Notes: generated from the letters alone by a model not told the origin. Positions 53,602-62,274 are shown, numbered from the stretch's first letter. The stretch: 64,000 nucleotides of DNA from an uncultured Faecalibacterium sp. (GCA_934524985.1 CAKSYT010000001.1:302293-366292), one strand, 5' to 3'. A program made the numbers and translations.

Positions 53602-55230
53602 TCAATAGCCGTAACTCGGTTCATCGTCCGCAGTGGCAGACGAGAAAATATTCTGGCAGTACAGCCAGTTGCCGCTTGTGTCCATCCAGCCTGTATAGAA
53701 GCCCCGCTGTGCGGCAAACACATGGTCGGGCAGGGCGTTCAGGCTGTTAGAATAGTACCCGGCGCAGCTGGCAAGCCCCTGCAGCACTACATTGCCGTCT
53801 GCGTCCAGCACATCGCACACGTTGCCGTAGGCGCTGCCCGCAGCATCGCGGCTGCCGTAGAACATGGGTCTGCCATCGGGGTCGGTGGTCAGGTAGTTGA
53901 TATAGCTGTACTTGCCTTGCAGGGCGGTCAGGTCGCTGACGAGCCCCTGCGGGCCGTACAGCCGGGTGGCGGTGGTCTCGTAGCGGTCGTTATCCTGCAA
54001 TTCCAGCCAGACGTAGCCGCTGCCGCAGTTGCTCATCCGTACCCGCTGCTGGTGCTCCACCGGCTCTACGGTGGTGTCGGTCAGCAGCTTTCCGTTGTCC
54101 TTGCTGTACACCCGCAGGCTGCCGTCCAGCGCGTAGATGGCTACGGTGCTGTCGGTGGCGTCTACATCGTACAGCGGGGTCTTTGTACCGGTCTCCAGAT
54201 CATAGAGTTCGTAGCCGTGGTCCTCGCCGCTGTGCCATGTTACCACATAGCCCGGGAAATACTGGCTGGGCTGCTCGTCAAAGGCGGCAATCAGTCCGCG
54301 GTCCTCGGTGGTCATGTCCCGCAGCTCGTACCGGCCATCGCCGGTGGAAAAGCTGGCAAGACCGCCCGGGTAGACCTGCAAAAAGCCCGTGTACTGTTCA
54401 CCGGTCAGGGTGTTGTACAAGATCTGGTCGGTGGTTTCCTCTCCGGTGGCAACGTCCAGCTCCACCCAGTCGCTCAGGGTGTCGCTGTCGTAGAAAAGGC
54501 GGTATGCCGAGGCGGCATCGGCGCGGTAGACGGGGGTGCCGTCCTTTTCCTGTACCACCACCCAGCTGTTCTGGCGGTAATCGGTATCCCAGTCGTAATC
54601 GTCCAGCCCCTCCGGGCGGGCGTAGCAGCTGAATACCAGCTTATCGCCGCATACGGTGCAGCTGTACGCGCCCTCCGGTACCGGCAGCGCTGCGCCTGTG
54701 GCAAGGTCGATGACCTGACAGGTACCGTAGCCGGACTCCGGGACGTATCCGCCATCGATCAGGCGGCTCTCCTGCAGCACCAGCAGGCCGTTTTGCAGGG
54801 TGGCGCTCTGCTCACCCTCAAAGGACATCACTTCGGTGCCGGTCTTGTCGTACAGGGCGGTGCGGCGTCCGCCCCGGCCGGTGGGGTCAGACCAGCTCCG
54901 CTGCCAGTAGTCCGCGATGCCGGTGGCACTGTCCTGCACCAGCGAAACGTTCTCGCTGCGGGTAGACTGGTGCAGCGGGGTGCTGCCGCACAGGATGGTG
55001 GTGCTGCTCCCGGAACGGCCGTAGCAGTACAGCGCCCGCAGACGGCCATCGTTCAGCACGGCGGGGTCGTACAGGGGCTTGCCGCTGTCATCCGTGGGTA
55101 CCGAAACGGCAGAGCTGGCAGCGCCCGGCACGCCGGTAGCGGGCGGCAGCAGGGCGCAGCCGCAGCCTAAAGTAAGGGCAAGGGCGGCGCAGACCGCCCC
55201 GCAGCCGACACGCAAGACAACACGCTTCAT
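53602..55230 (-). CDS. Large lipoprotein, probable beta-propeller, unknown function
   Basis: 542 aa. The signal peptide VVLRVGCGAVCAALALTLGC ends in a possible lipobox (TLGCGC). The mature part is beta-rich and Gly/Tyr/Asp-rich with irregular repeats of the form TALYDKTGTEVMSF, TPVYRADAASAYRLF, SLRVYSKDNGKLLTD and NVCDVLDADGNVVLQG, suggesting a seven- or eight-bladed propeller related to WG or quinoprotein-like repeats. ATG 55,230 follows AAAGGAGTG. It lies 17 bases before the PstS-like gene in the same direction, so both are probably cotranscribed. Confidence 0.75.
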   Translation of the reverse strand: MKRVVLRVGCGAVCAALALTLGCGCALLPPATGVPGAASSAVSVPTDDSGKPLYDPAVLNDGRLRALYCYGRSGSSTTILCGSTPLHQSTRSENVSLVQDSATGIADYWQRSWSDPTGRGGRRTALYDKTGTEVMSFEGEQSATLQNGLLVLQESRLIDGGYVPESGYGTCQVIDLATGAALPVPEGAYSCTVCGDKLVFSCYARPEGLDDYDWDTDYRQNSWVVVQEKDGTPVYRADAASAYRLFYDSDTLSDWVELDVATGEETTDQILYNTLTGEQYTGFLQVYPGGLASFSTGDGRYELRDMTTEDRGLIAAFDEQPSQYFPGYVVTWHSGEDHGYELYDLETGTKTPLYDVDATDSTVAIYALDGSLRVYSKDNGKLLTDTTVEPVEHQQRVRMSNCGSGYVWLELQDNDRYETTATRLYGPQGLVSDLTALQGKYSYINYLTTDPDGRPMFYGSRDAAGSAYGNVCDVLDADGNVVLQGLASCAGYYSNSLNALPDHVFAAQRGFYTGWMDTSGNWLYCQNIFSSATADDEPSYGY

Positions 55231-55291
55231 AAAAAACACTCCTTTGCAAAAAACAGGGAGGAAAAATTTTCCGTTCACTCAGAATACGAAA

Positions 55292-55333
55292 TAACCGCAT
55301 TTTTCATTGCAGAGTTTGCAGAAAAATGCGGCT
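55292..55333 (-). terminator. Possible terminator after the MATE exporter gene
   Basis: CCGCATTTTTC and GAAAAATGCGG (11 bp) surround ATTGCAGAGTTTGCA. On the minus strand only GGTTATTT follows, so the assignment is tentative. Confidence 0.45.
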
Positions 55334-55352
55334 AAAAACGGTTACAATTGCA

Positions 55353-56735
55353 TTACAGCTGCGCCGGGGCGGCAGCTTCGGCTTCCATCTGTTCCAGCTG
55401 CCGCAGAAAGGCCAGCAAAAAGGGCAGCGAGATGAAGAAGGTGAGCGCATCCGCAATGGGCTGGCAGAGCTCCACGCCCACAAGACCCAGCACCCGGGGT
55501 AGTACTAAGATCAGCGGGATGAAGCACACGCCCTGTCGGCAGCAGGCCAGAAAGGTGGCGCGCCCGGCCTTGCCCACGCTCTGGAAGGTCATGTTGGTCA
55601 CCACGATCACCGGCTGTAAAAGAATGGCAAAGCACTGGTAACGGAAGGCGGGCAGCGCCACGGCGGTGACCTCCGGGTCGTCCCGGAACAGACGGATCAA
55701 AGTCTCATCGTTCCACCAGCACACCGCGATCAGCACCACCAGCAGCACAAAGGCGGCTTGCAGGGTAAAGACGGCAGCCTGCCGTACCCGGTGGTACTTG
55801 CGGGCGCCGTAGTTGAAGGATGCTACCGGCTGCAAGCCCTGTCCCACGCCGATGGCCACCGAGAGGATGAACAGAAAAATGCGGGTCACGATGCTCATGC
55901 CCGCCACGGCGGCATCGCCGTAGCTGCGGGCGGCGATGTTCAGCAGCATCCCGCCGATGCTGTTCAGTCCCTGACGGCCAAAGCTGGGCGCGCCGCCTGC
56001 AAGGATCTGCAAAAACTCGCGCGGCTCGCGGGTGACGGCAGAAAGCCGGAACTGGCTGACCGTTTTGCCCCGCAGAAACATATACAGCAGAATGCCAAAG
56101 CTGATGGTCTGGCTGAGCGCGGTGGCGATACCGGCACCGGCAGTGCCCAGCCCCAGCCCGAACATGAACAGCGGGTCCAGCGCAATGTTCAGCAGCCCGC
56201 CGGTGACCAGCCCGATCATGGCAAGGTTTGCTTTGCCCTCGTACCGCAGGATGTTGTTCATCACCAGACTGGAGATCATCAGCGGGGTGGCAAGCAGAAT
56301 GGGGCGGGCGTAGGCGCAGGCGTGGGGCAGAATGGTTTCGGTGCTGCCCAGCAGCATCATGAAGTCTGGCAGGGTGGCAAGGCCGACCACCGCCAGCACT
56401 ACGCCAAAGGCCAGCGCCGTAAAAAAGCTGGTGGAGGCAAAGCGGGTGGCGGCGTGGGTATCCTGACTGCCCAAGCGGCGACTGATGATGGTGCCGGAGC
56501 CGTGCCCCAGCATAAAGCCCAGCGCCTGAATGATGGCCATCAGGCTGGAAACAACGCCCACCGCGCCGGAAGCGCTGGTGGAGATGCGGCCCACAAAAAA
56601 GGTATCGGCCAGATTGTAGATGCTGGTGATCAGCATACTTAAAATCGTAGGCGCGGCAAGGCTGAGGATCAGCCGGGGAATAGGGGTCTCGGTCATTTTA
56701 TGATATTGCACCGCAGTGCGGTCCTGCTGGGTCAT
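55353..56735 (-). CDS. MATE family efflux transporter
   Basis: Twelve-helix Na+/H+-coupled multidrug exporter of the MatE family, 460 aa. It begins TETPIPRLILSLAAPTILSM, then SIYNLADTFFVGRIS, a typical MATE start, with the paired motif QGLQPVASFNYGARKYHRV in the second half. ATG 56,735 (MTQQDRT) with GGAGGATATTTT is chosen; the 70-codon upstream extension has no MATE similarity. Substrate unknown. Single gene. Confidence 0.93.
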   Translation of the reverse strand: MTQQDRTAVQYHKMTETPIPRLILSLAAPTILSMLITSIYNLADTFFVGRISTSASGAVGVVSSLMAIIQALGFMLGHGSGTIISRRLGSQDTHAATRFASTSFFTALAFGVVLAVVGLATLPDFMMLLGSTETILPHACAYARPILLATPLMISSLVMNNILRYEGKANLAMIGLVTGGLLNIALDPLFMFGLGLGTAGAGIATALSQTISFGILLYMFLRGKTVSQFRLSAVTREPREFLQILAGGAPSFGRQGLNSIGGMLLNIAARSYGDAAVAGMSIVTRIFLFILSVAIGVGQGLQPVASFNYGARKYHRVRQAAVFTLQAAFVLLVVLIAVCWWNDETLIRLFRDDPEVTAVALPAFRYQCFAILLQPVIVVTNMTFQSVGKAGRATFLACCRQGVCFIPLILVLPRVLGLVGVELCQPIADALTFFISLPFLLAFLRQLEQMEAEAAAPAQL

Positions 56736-56931
56736 GGGAAAATATCCTCCTTCAAAAACGAGAAAACCGCCCCTTCCAGAGCGGCAGATAAGTTTTGTAA
56801 AAACAGTATAACGCAGTTGCGGCAAAATGTCGAGAGGGAGAAAAAACGGCCTTTCGCCCCTGCGAAGGGGCGAAAAAGAGGGCGAAAACAGGGTGGTTTC
56901 TATATAAAGTGCTAAAGAATTGTCGAATTGC

Positions 56932-56960
56932 TTGTGAAAAATCACGATATGTGGTATTCT
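56932..56960 (+). promoter_or_regulatory. Promoter of the ricin-lectin gene
   Basis: TTGTGA (56,932-56,937), 17 bases, TATTCT (56,955-56,960), 56 bases before the ATG. Confidence 0.65.
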
Positions 56961-57016
56961 TTATAAGAAGGAATTGGAAAAATCTGTGCATTTTTATGAT
57001 TGGGAGGGATTTATAC

Positions 57017-57826
57017 ATGAAATCCGTAGCACAAACTGTGATCGAGGCCGACCGCTTTTATACCATTGCCGCTCACACCGGCAACGTCATTCAGGCAGTG
57101 GAGGGCAGCAAGGACGGCGGCACTGTCCGTCTGGGCAAGTACGACCACAAGCCCGAACAGGAGTGGAGCTTTGTCCGCGAGGGCGATGGCGTGTACCGCA
57201 TCCGCAACCGCGCCTCCGGCAAGCTGCTGGATCTGACCATGACCGGCACCGCCAACGGCACCTGGCTGCACTTGTGGGAGGACGTGGGCGGCACGTCCCA
57301 GATGTGGAAGGTAGAGCACACCCCGGAGGGCACCGTGCGTCTGCGCTCATCTTGGGCGGGCGGCAAGTGCGTGGACACCGTGGGTCTGGGTGCCGAAGTG
57401 GGCGCTGTGCTGCAGATCTGGCAGGAAGTGCCCGGCGGTGGCGACCAGCTGTGGGTGATCTCTGAGGTGAAGGACCGCGTAAAGCGTGCCGCTAAGGTTG
57501 AGCAAGCAGCACCCGCTGCCGAGACTACGGCTGCACCGGCTAAGGAAGCCGCTCCCGCCAAGAAGCCCGCAGCCCGCAAGCCCCGCACCACCAAGAAGGT
57601 GGAGGAGAAGCCCGCTGCAAAGGCCGCAGAGCCGGTCAAGGCAGAAAAGCCCGCCGCGAAGAAAACCGCTAAGGCAAAGGCTGCTCCTGCTGTGGAGACT
57701 AAGACTGCGACTGCTGCAAAGGCTGAACCGGCTGTCAAAGCTGCACCCGCAGCGGAAGCCAAGGCTGCCCCTGCCGCAAAGCCCAAGGCAAAGCGTGCAC
57801 CCTGCAAAAAGACCGTAAAGAAGTAA
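57017..57826 (+). CDS. Ricin-type lectin domain fused to a histone H1-like Lys/Ala/Pro tail
   Basis: 269 aa. Residues ~10-150 form a beta-trefoil (RICIN) domain with the three QxW marks QEWSFV, QMWKV and QLWVI. The last ~110 residues are almost only Ala, Lys, Pro, Glu and Thr (for example KKPAARKPRTTKKVEEKPAA), like bacterial histone H1-like proteins. No signal peptide or membrane helix is visible, so unlike most lectins it is predicted cytoplasmic. GGGAGGGA precedes ATG 57,017. Own promoter and terminator. Ligand and role unknown. Confidence 0.82.
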   Translation: MKSVAQTVIEADRFYTIAAHTGNVIQAVEGSKDGGTVRLGKYDHKPEQEWSFVREGDGVYRIRNRASGKLLDLTMTGTANGTWLHLWEDVGGTSQMWKVEHTPEGTVRLRSSWAGGKCVDTVGLGAEVGAVLQIWQEVPGGGDQLWVISEVKDRVKRAAKVEQAAPAAETTAAPAKEAAPAKKPAARKPRTTKKVEEKPAAKAAEPVKAEKPAAKKTAKAKAAPAVETKTATAAKAEPAVKAAPAAEAKAAPAAKPKAKRAPCKKTVKK

Positions 57827-57844
57827 AAACCATAAATAGCAAAA

Positions 57845-57880
57845 AAATCGGACAGACTGAGGTCTGTCCGATTTTTTTTT
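57845..57880 (+). terminator. Terminator after the ricin-lectin gene
   Basis: AAATCGGACAGAC pairs with GTCTGTCCGATTT around TGAG, followed by more T. A TGAG tetraloop stands where family A hairpins have TGCG. Confidence 0.9.
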
Positions 57881-57897
57881 GCGTTTGTATAAGCTTT

Positions 57898-58785
57898 TTA
57901 TGCAGCAGGGGAGGCGGCATCGCTCTGGGCAGCGGTCTGCACGAACTGAATGATGCTCTCGATGGTCTGGCGCAGCTGCACAAGGCTTTCCACGTCAGAG
58001 TCCTGCATCCGGGAGGTGGGAGCGGTCACCACGGTCTGGGCGGCAGTCACCGTGCCGGAAAGCTCTGCATGGATGTGGTGGGCGGGCACGTCCAGCAGGA
58101 TGTGCACCTTGGGGGACAGGGTCTTGAGCAGCCCCTGCTTTTCGATGCCCAGAATCAGCTGCGGTGCGTCCTCCCCGGCGGCGAGGTTCGGCAGCTGAAG
58201 GTAGAGGTAGCCCTCCTTGGCGTTGGCGGGCTGCACGGTTTTAAGCTGCTTCAAGTCCAGCTGGAAGTCGTTCACCTGCTGCAAGCCAGTGGCGGCGGGG
58301 TCTACCCCCAGCAGGGTGGCCAGCTGGTCTTGGGAAATGTAGCTGCCCAGCGACCAGCCCGGCAGCAGCAGGCTTGCCAGCGGATACTCGGCAACAACCG
58401 TGCTGCGCAGCTTGTTGTACAGCTGCCCGGCGTCGTACAGGGTCTCTTCCTCGCTGATGTACATCCGGGTCAGAGGGGCGTCGTTGACGGTGCTGGTGCC
58501 CGTCGGGTACAGCGCCAGCTGCACCGCCCGGGGGGTGTACTGGCCGGTCAGGCTGCCGGTGGTGCCGCCGAACTTGTCCAGCAGGGCGTAAAGGGCAGGG
58601 GGCTCGGCCTCGGTGGAGGTGATGGTGTAGTCCAGCGCAAAGCTGGCACCGCTCTGAAATGCTTTGATCTTGCGGCTGACCAGGCTGTACAGCACCGCCG
58701 CAGCCACCGCGCACACCAGAACCAGACACAGCAGAACGATCAGCGCCGCCCGCAGGCCGGTGCGCTTTTTGTGGGAAGATGCCAT
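57898..58785 (-). CDS. Membrane-anchored protein of unknown function
   Basis: 295 aa. A basic start (ASSHKKRTGLR) and a single membrane helix (ALIVLLCLVLVCAVAAAVLY) place a domain of about 250 residues outside. That part is rich in Leu/Gln/Thr with no catalytic motif seen; it includes ALDYTITSTEAEPPALYALL and YISQDQLATLLGVDPAATGL. ATG 58,785 has AGGAGAGG before it. Convergent with the ricin-lectin gene. Family not recognised. Confidence 0.75.
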   Translation of the reverse strand: MASSHKKRTGLRAALIVLLCLVLVCAVAAAVLYSLVSRKIKAFQSGASFALDYTITSTEAEPPALYALLDKFGGTTGSLTGQYTPRAVQLALYPTGTSTVNDAPLTRMYISEEETLYDAGQLYNKLRSTVVAEYPLASLLLPGWSLGSYISQDQLATLLGVDPAATGLQQVNDFQLDLKQLKTVQPANAKEGYLYLQLPNLAAGEDAPQLILGIEKQGLLKTLSPKVHILLDVPAHHIHAELSGTVTAAQTVVTAPTSRMQDSDVESLVQLRQTIESIIQFVQTAAQSDAASPAA

Positions 58786-58906
58786 GGGGAAACCTCTCCT
58801 TCCGGTAAAACGTATTTGTTTCAGCATAACGGAACTGTACGCAAATGTCAAGCGCCGCAAATTGCGGACAAAACAAAAAACCTGAAACATTTCTGTTTCA
58901 GGTTTC

Positions 58907-58998
58907 TGGCGGAAAGATGGGGATTCGAACCCCAGAACGCTTTTGACACGTTACACGATTTCCAGTCGTGCGCCTTAGACCAACTCAGCCATCTTTCC
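58907..58998 (-). tRNA. tRNA-Ser (anticodon GGA)
   Basis: On the minus strand the acceptor arms GGAAAGA and TCTTTCC pair, then G and an encoded CCA. The anticodon stem-loop CACGA-CTGGAAA-TCGTG gives GGA. A long variable arm (class II) and T-loop TTCGAAT follow. 92 bases. Reads TCC/TCT. Confidence 0.95.
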
Positions 58999-59163
58999 AC
59001 ATCTTTTGTTCTGCCTTTGGGCGGGTGCCCTTGGCGCTCCACTATAATACCTGAAAGCAGGCTTTTTGTCAAGGATTTTTTTGAAAAAAATCAGACTTTT
59101 TTAAAAATGACGAAAAACCGCGAAAAAACGTTCTGCCGCATGGACGGAAAGCGCAAAAAGCCC

Positions 59164-59192
59164 TTGACGTACCCTTGAAATGGGTCTATATT
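59164..59192 (+). promoter_or_regulatory. Promoter of the 2-hydroxyacid oxidase-like gene
   Basis: TTGACG (59,164-59,169), 17 bases, TATATT (59,187-59,192), 67 bases before the ATG. Confidence 0.85.
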
Positions 59193-59259
59193 GAGGGCAA
59201 AGAGCGCTGTGGTGGGTCATTTTGTGCCGCAGCGGCGGGAAATATAAGGAGGATGTTTT

Positions 59260-60279
59260 ATGACTTATCCTGAAGTGCTTGCCAATGCCCGTACCTGCAT
59301 TGGTCAATACTGCAAGGCCTGCCCGGTGTGCAACGGCGTGGCCTGTAAAAACCAGATCCCCGGCCCGGGTGCCAAGGGCGTGGGCGATACCGCGATCCGC
59401 AATTATAATAAGTGGGCGGACATCCGGGTGAACATGGACACCCTGTGCCCCGGCGGTGCACCGGACACCACGCTGGAACTGTTCGGCAAAAGCTTCCGCT
59501 ATCCCTTCTTTGCGGGCCCTGTGGGCGCAGTGAACCTGCACTACTCCGATACCTACACCGATATGACTTATAATGATGTGCTGGTACGCGCCTGTGCCGA
59601 AAACGGCATTGCCGCCTTTACCGGCGACGGCACCAACCCCACCGTGATGGAGATGGCTACCCGCGCCATCGGCGCTGCGGGCGGCTGCGGCGTGCCCACC
59701 ATCAAGCCGTGGAACATCGACACCATCCGGGAAAAGATGGCACAGGCCAAGGCCAGCGGCTGCTTTGCCGTGGCTATGGACGTGGATGCAGCGGGTCTGC
59801 CCTTCCTGAAGAACATGACCCCGCCCGCCGGCAGCAAGAGTGTGGAGGAGCTGGCCGAGATCGTGCAGCTGGCGGAGCGTCCTTTCATCGTCAAGGGTGT
59901 GATGACCGTCAAGGGCGCACTGAAGGCAAAGCAGGCCGGTGCTGCTGCCATCGTGGTGTCCAACCACGGCGGCCGCGTGCTGGACCAGTGCCCCGCCACC
60001 GCCGAGGTGCTGCCGGAGATCGCCGAAGCCCTCAAGGGCACCGGCGTGAAGGTGCTGGTGGACGGCGGCATCCGCACCGGCGTGGATGTGTTCAAGGCGC
60101 TGGCGCTGGGCGCAGAGGGCGTGCTGATCTGCCGCCCCTTCGTGACCGCTGTCTACGGCGGCGGCGCAGAGGGCGTGAAGTGCTACATCGATAAGCTGGC
60201 CGGGGAGCTGGCCGACACCATGCAGATGTGCGGTGCCCATACGCTGGCTGAGATCACCCCGGATATGGTGCGGGTCTGA
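59260..60279 (+). CDS. FMN-dependent alpha-hydroxy-acid oxidase/dehydrogenase-like protein with Cys cluster
   Basis: 339 aa FMN TIM barrel related to lactate oxidase and glycolate oxidase. The catalytic His is in VVSNHGGRVLD, the FMN phosphate site is LVDGGIRTGVDVFKALALG, and the proton-relay Arg is in GGIRTG. Before the barrel are five cysteines, C13, C18, C21, C24 and C29 (CIGQYCKACPVCNGVAC), in a spacing like a ferredoxin [4Fe-4S] site and absent from classical oxidases. In an anaerobe this suggests electron transfer to an Fe-S carrier rather than to O2. AAGGAGG precedes the ATG; single gene with a strong promoter. Confidence 0.85.
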   Translation: MTYPEVLANARTCIGQYCKACPVCNGVACKNQIPGPGAKGVGDTAIRNYNKWADIRVNMDTLCPGGAPDTTLELFGKSFRYPFFAGPVGAVNLHYSDTYTDMTYNDVLVRACAENGIAAFTGDGTNPTVMEMATRAIGAAGGCGVPTIKPWNIDTIREKMAQAKASGCFAVAMDVDAAGLPFLKNMTPPAGSKSVEELAEIVQLAERPFIVKGVMTVKGALKAKQAGAAAIVVSNHGGRVLDQCPATAEVLPEIAEALKGTGVKVLVDGGIRTGVDVFKALALGAEGVLICRPFVTAVYGGGAEGVKCYIDKLAGELADTMQMCGAHTLAEITPDMVRV

Positions 60280-60293
60280 TTTTTCGGCGTAGA

Positions 60294-60443
60294 AAACGAT
60301 TTTAATGGCCTCCGCCTTGCTTTAGCCATATTCAGCGGAAAGAACCTTATTTATAGAACAATGCCGGGCAGACTGCGGTCTGCCCGGCATTGTATTTTCA
60401 CGAGAGGGGTCGTAGTGGAGAGCGGCAGCTGCTGGAAATCGTC
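60294..60443 (+). repeat. Family A palindromic element, copy A6
   Basis: Fills the whole gap to rluD. Blocks: AAACGATTTTAATGGCCTCC, GCTTTAGCCATATTCAGCGG, a perfect 16 bp hairpin (60,358-60,393, loop TGCG), ATTTTCACGAGAGGGGTCGT and the inverted end GGAAATCGTC. It lies directly after the plus-strand oxidase gene, in the same orientation, and its right end touches the rluD stop codon. Confidence 0.82.
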
Positions 60444-61394
60444 TTACTTCAAAGTGCCATCCAACACCTGCTGGTAATACCACGGCTTCGGGGCGTGGAA
60501 GGTCTTGCCGCTGAGGAAGGCAAAGTCCGGCTGGGTGAAGCGGGGCATGGTCAGCTCCCATGCGCACAGCGCCTGATACTTCAGCTTCAGCTCCCGGTTG
60601 GCGCTGTTGTTGCCGTACTTGCTGTCGCCAAGGATGGGGCAGCCGATGCTGGCCATGTGGGCGCGGATCTGGTGGGTGCGGCCGGTGATCAGCTGCACCT
60701 TCAGCAGCGCCAGACGGCCGGAGACGGCGATGGTCTCGTACCGGGTCTCCACCTCCTTGGCACCGGGCTGCTTGTCCTCCACGATCTTCACGATGCCGCG
60801 GTCGGCGTCCTTCAGCAGGTAGCCGCCCAAGGTGGCATCCGGCGGCATGGGACGGCCAAAGGTGACGCAGAGGTAGGTCTTTTGCACCTCGCGGTTCTTG
60901 ATGGCAGAAAGGAACAGCTCCTCGGCCTCCGGGGTCTTGGCAATGATCACAAGGCCGCTGGTGCCGGTGTCCAGCCGGTGGCACAAAGCGGGGGTGTACA
61001 GGTCGTTCTCCTTGTACTCGCCCTGCTTGTTCAGGTACAGCAGCGCACGGTTCAGCAGGGTGTCGTCCTCCGGGCCGTCCACCGCAACACCGGCGGGCTT
61101 GTTCACGATCAAGATCTGCGGGCAGTCGTACACCACCTGCGCCGGGGTGCGGGCGTTTTTCCACGCAGGGCCATCTACCCGGCGGTCGGCGTCCAGCACG
61201 TCGTCCAGAATGAACAGCTTGATCTCATCGCCCGCCATCACGCGGGTGGAAAGCGGCTGCTTTTTGCCGTTCAGCTTGATTTTGTTTTCCCGCAGCGCCT
61301 TATTCAGGCGGCCGGAGGTCAGGGCGGGGTATTGCTGGGTCAGATAATTGTCCAGCCGGGTGGGGGCAAGACATTTTACTTTTAAAATTTTCAC
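60444..61394 (-). CDS. RluA/RluD-family 23S rRNA pseudouridine synthase
   Basis: 316 aa. The N-terminal S4 RNA-binding domain (about residues 15-75, with RLDNYLTQQYPALTSGRLNKAL) is followed by the pseudouridine synthase domain with the catalytic segment ALCHRLDTGTSGLVIIAK and the later TGRTHQIRAHMASIGCPILGD. Resembles RluC/RluD; the exact uridines cannot be told. GAGAGGAATTTCCC precedes the ATG. Confidence 0.92.
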   Translation of the reverse strand: MKILKVKCLAPTRLDNYLTQQYPALTSGRLNKALRENKIKLNGKKQPLSTRVMAGDEIKLFILDDVLDADRRVDGPAWKNARTPAQVVYDCPQILIVNKPAGVAVDGPEDDTLLNRALLYLNKQGEYKENDLYTPALCHRLDTGTSGLVIIAKTPEAEELFLSAIKNREVQKTYLCVTFGRPMPPDATLGGYLLKDADRGIVKIVEDKQPGAKEVETRYETIAVSGRLALLKVQLITGRTHQIRAHMASIGCPILGDSKYGNNSANRELKLKYQALCAWELTMPRFTQPDFAFLSGKTFHAPKPWYYQQVLDGTLK

Positions 61395-61504
61395 GGGAAA
61401 TTCCTCTCTATCTTAAAATCAGTCGCAATAAAATGGGTTCTTGATTCGTTTTTATTGTAGCGGAACGGAAACGTTCCGTCAAGCAAGAGAAAGAAGGTTT
61501 TCGT

Positions 61505-62224
61505 ATGAGATGGAACCATAAAATAGTGACACTTACTGTGCTTTTGGCTATTGGGATAACAATGGTGGGCTGTGGGGCGTCCAGTTCCACGGCTGGAAGC
61601 ACAGCGGCTTCCACGGCAAGCACGACATCTTCGGAGGCGCAAAAAACGGAAGTACAGCCAATGCAAGGTGTTTTACTGAGTGACCCACTTTCGGATGGCA
61701 CTTATCACATCAGTTTTGAAAGTGATAAAGTATGGGTCGGTGAACGCAAGAATACCATCAACAATGCTGTTGTATACGACTATGACCGGTACACAGCCAC
61801 AGATATTGAAGCGTTGAGCGAAGGAGATACCATTGTAACACATCTAAACGGGACAGAGGAAATTACAGCCCTAACAGTGGAAAGCGTTGAGAGAGAAAAC
61901 AACTATGTGACCATCAACGGTGGAATAGAAGAAGGTGGTATTGACTTATGCAAAGAGGATGACCACTACCGGACTCTGACATGGGATGATTTTCCCGCTT
62001 ATTATGAAGTTGGAGTGGTTAAGCAACTTGTTATGGCAGACGATATCGAACTATCGGACGGTGCAGCAGACTTTGAAGCCGACCCAGTGATCGTAAAGGG
62101 AGATCGGGCGGTTTGTGATGCAATGAGCAATGAAGAAGATGCTTATGGGTGGAATGCAGGAAACACGACCGTGACCATCCAAAACGGCGAGATAACCCGT
62201 GCAGACCGCATCTGGGTGCCGTAA
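61505..62224 (+). CDS. Lipoprotein of unknown function with atypical base composition
   Basis: 239 aa. Signal peptide MRWNHKIVTLTVLLAIGITM with lipobox MVGCG, then a Ser/Thr/Ala linker and a beta-rich domain with DGTYHISFESDKVW, YDYDRYTATDIEALSEGD and REGN-like motifs. Codons are clearly AT-richer than in all neighbours (ACA, GAA, GTT, ATA are frequent), a sign of later acquisition. AGAGAAAGAAGG is the ribosome site. Family not recognised. Confidence 0.78.
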   Translation: MRWNHKIVTLTVLLAIGITMVGCGASSSTAGSTAASTASTTSSEAQKTEVQPMQGVLLSDPLSDGTYHISFESDKVWVGERKNTINNAVVYDYDRYTATDIEALSEGDTIVTHLNGTEEITALTVESVERENNYVTINGGIEEGGIDLCKEDDHYRTLTWDDFPAYYEVGVVKQLVMADDIELSDGAADFEADPVIVKGDRAVCDAMSNEEDAYGWNAGNTTVTIQNGEITRADRIWVP

Positions 62225-62240
62225 ATTTTGCTCAAAACCG

Positions 62241-62268
62241 TTGACAAACGTTTTGCGTATGCTATAAT
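62241..62268 (+). promoter_or_regulatory. Promoter of alaS
   Basis: TTGACA (62,241-62,246), a 16-base spacer and TATAAT (62,263-62,268), immediately before the T-box leader. Confidence 0.88.
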
Positions 62269-62274
62269 TTAGCT

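Noticed and set aside
57845..57880. Ricin-gene terminator as a member of family A
   Set aside because: Its stem length and tetraloop position match, but the loop is TGAG and none of the element arms is present; treated as an ordinary terminator. The same applies to the hairpin at 34,783 (loop GACA).
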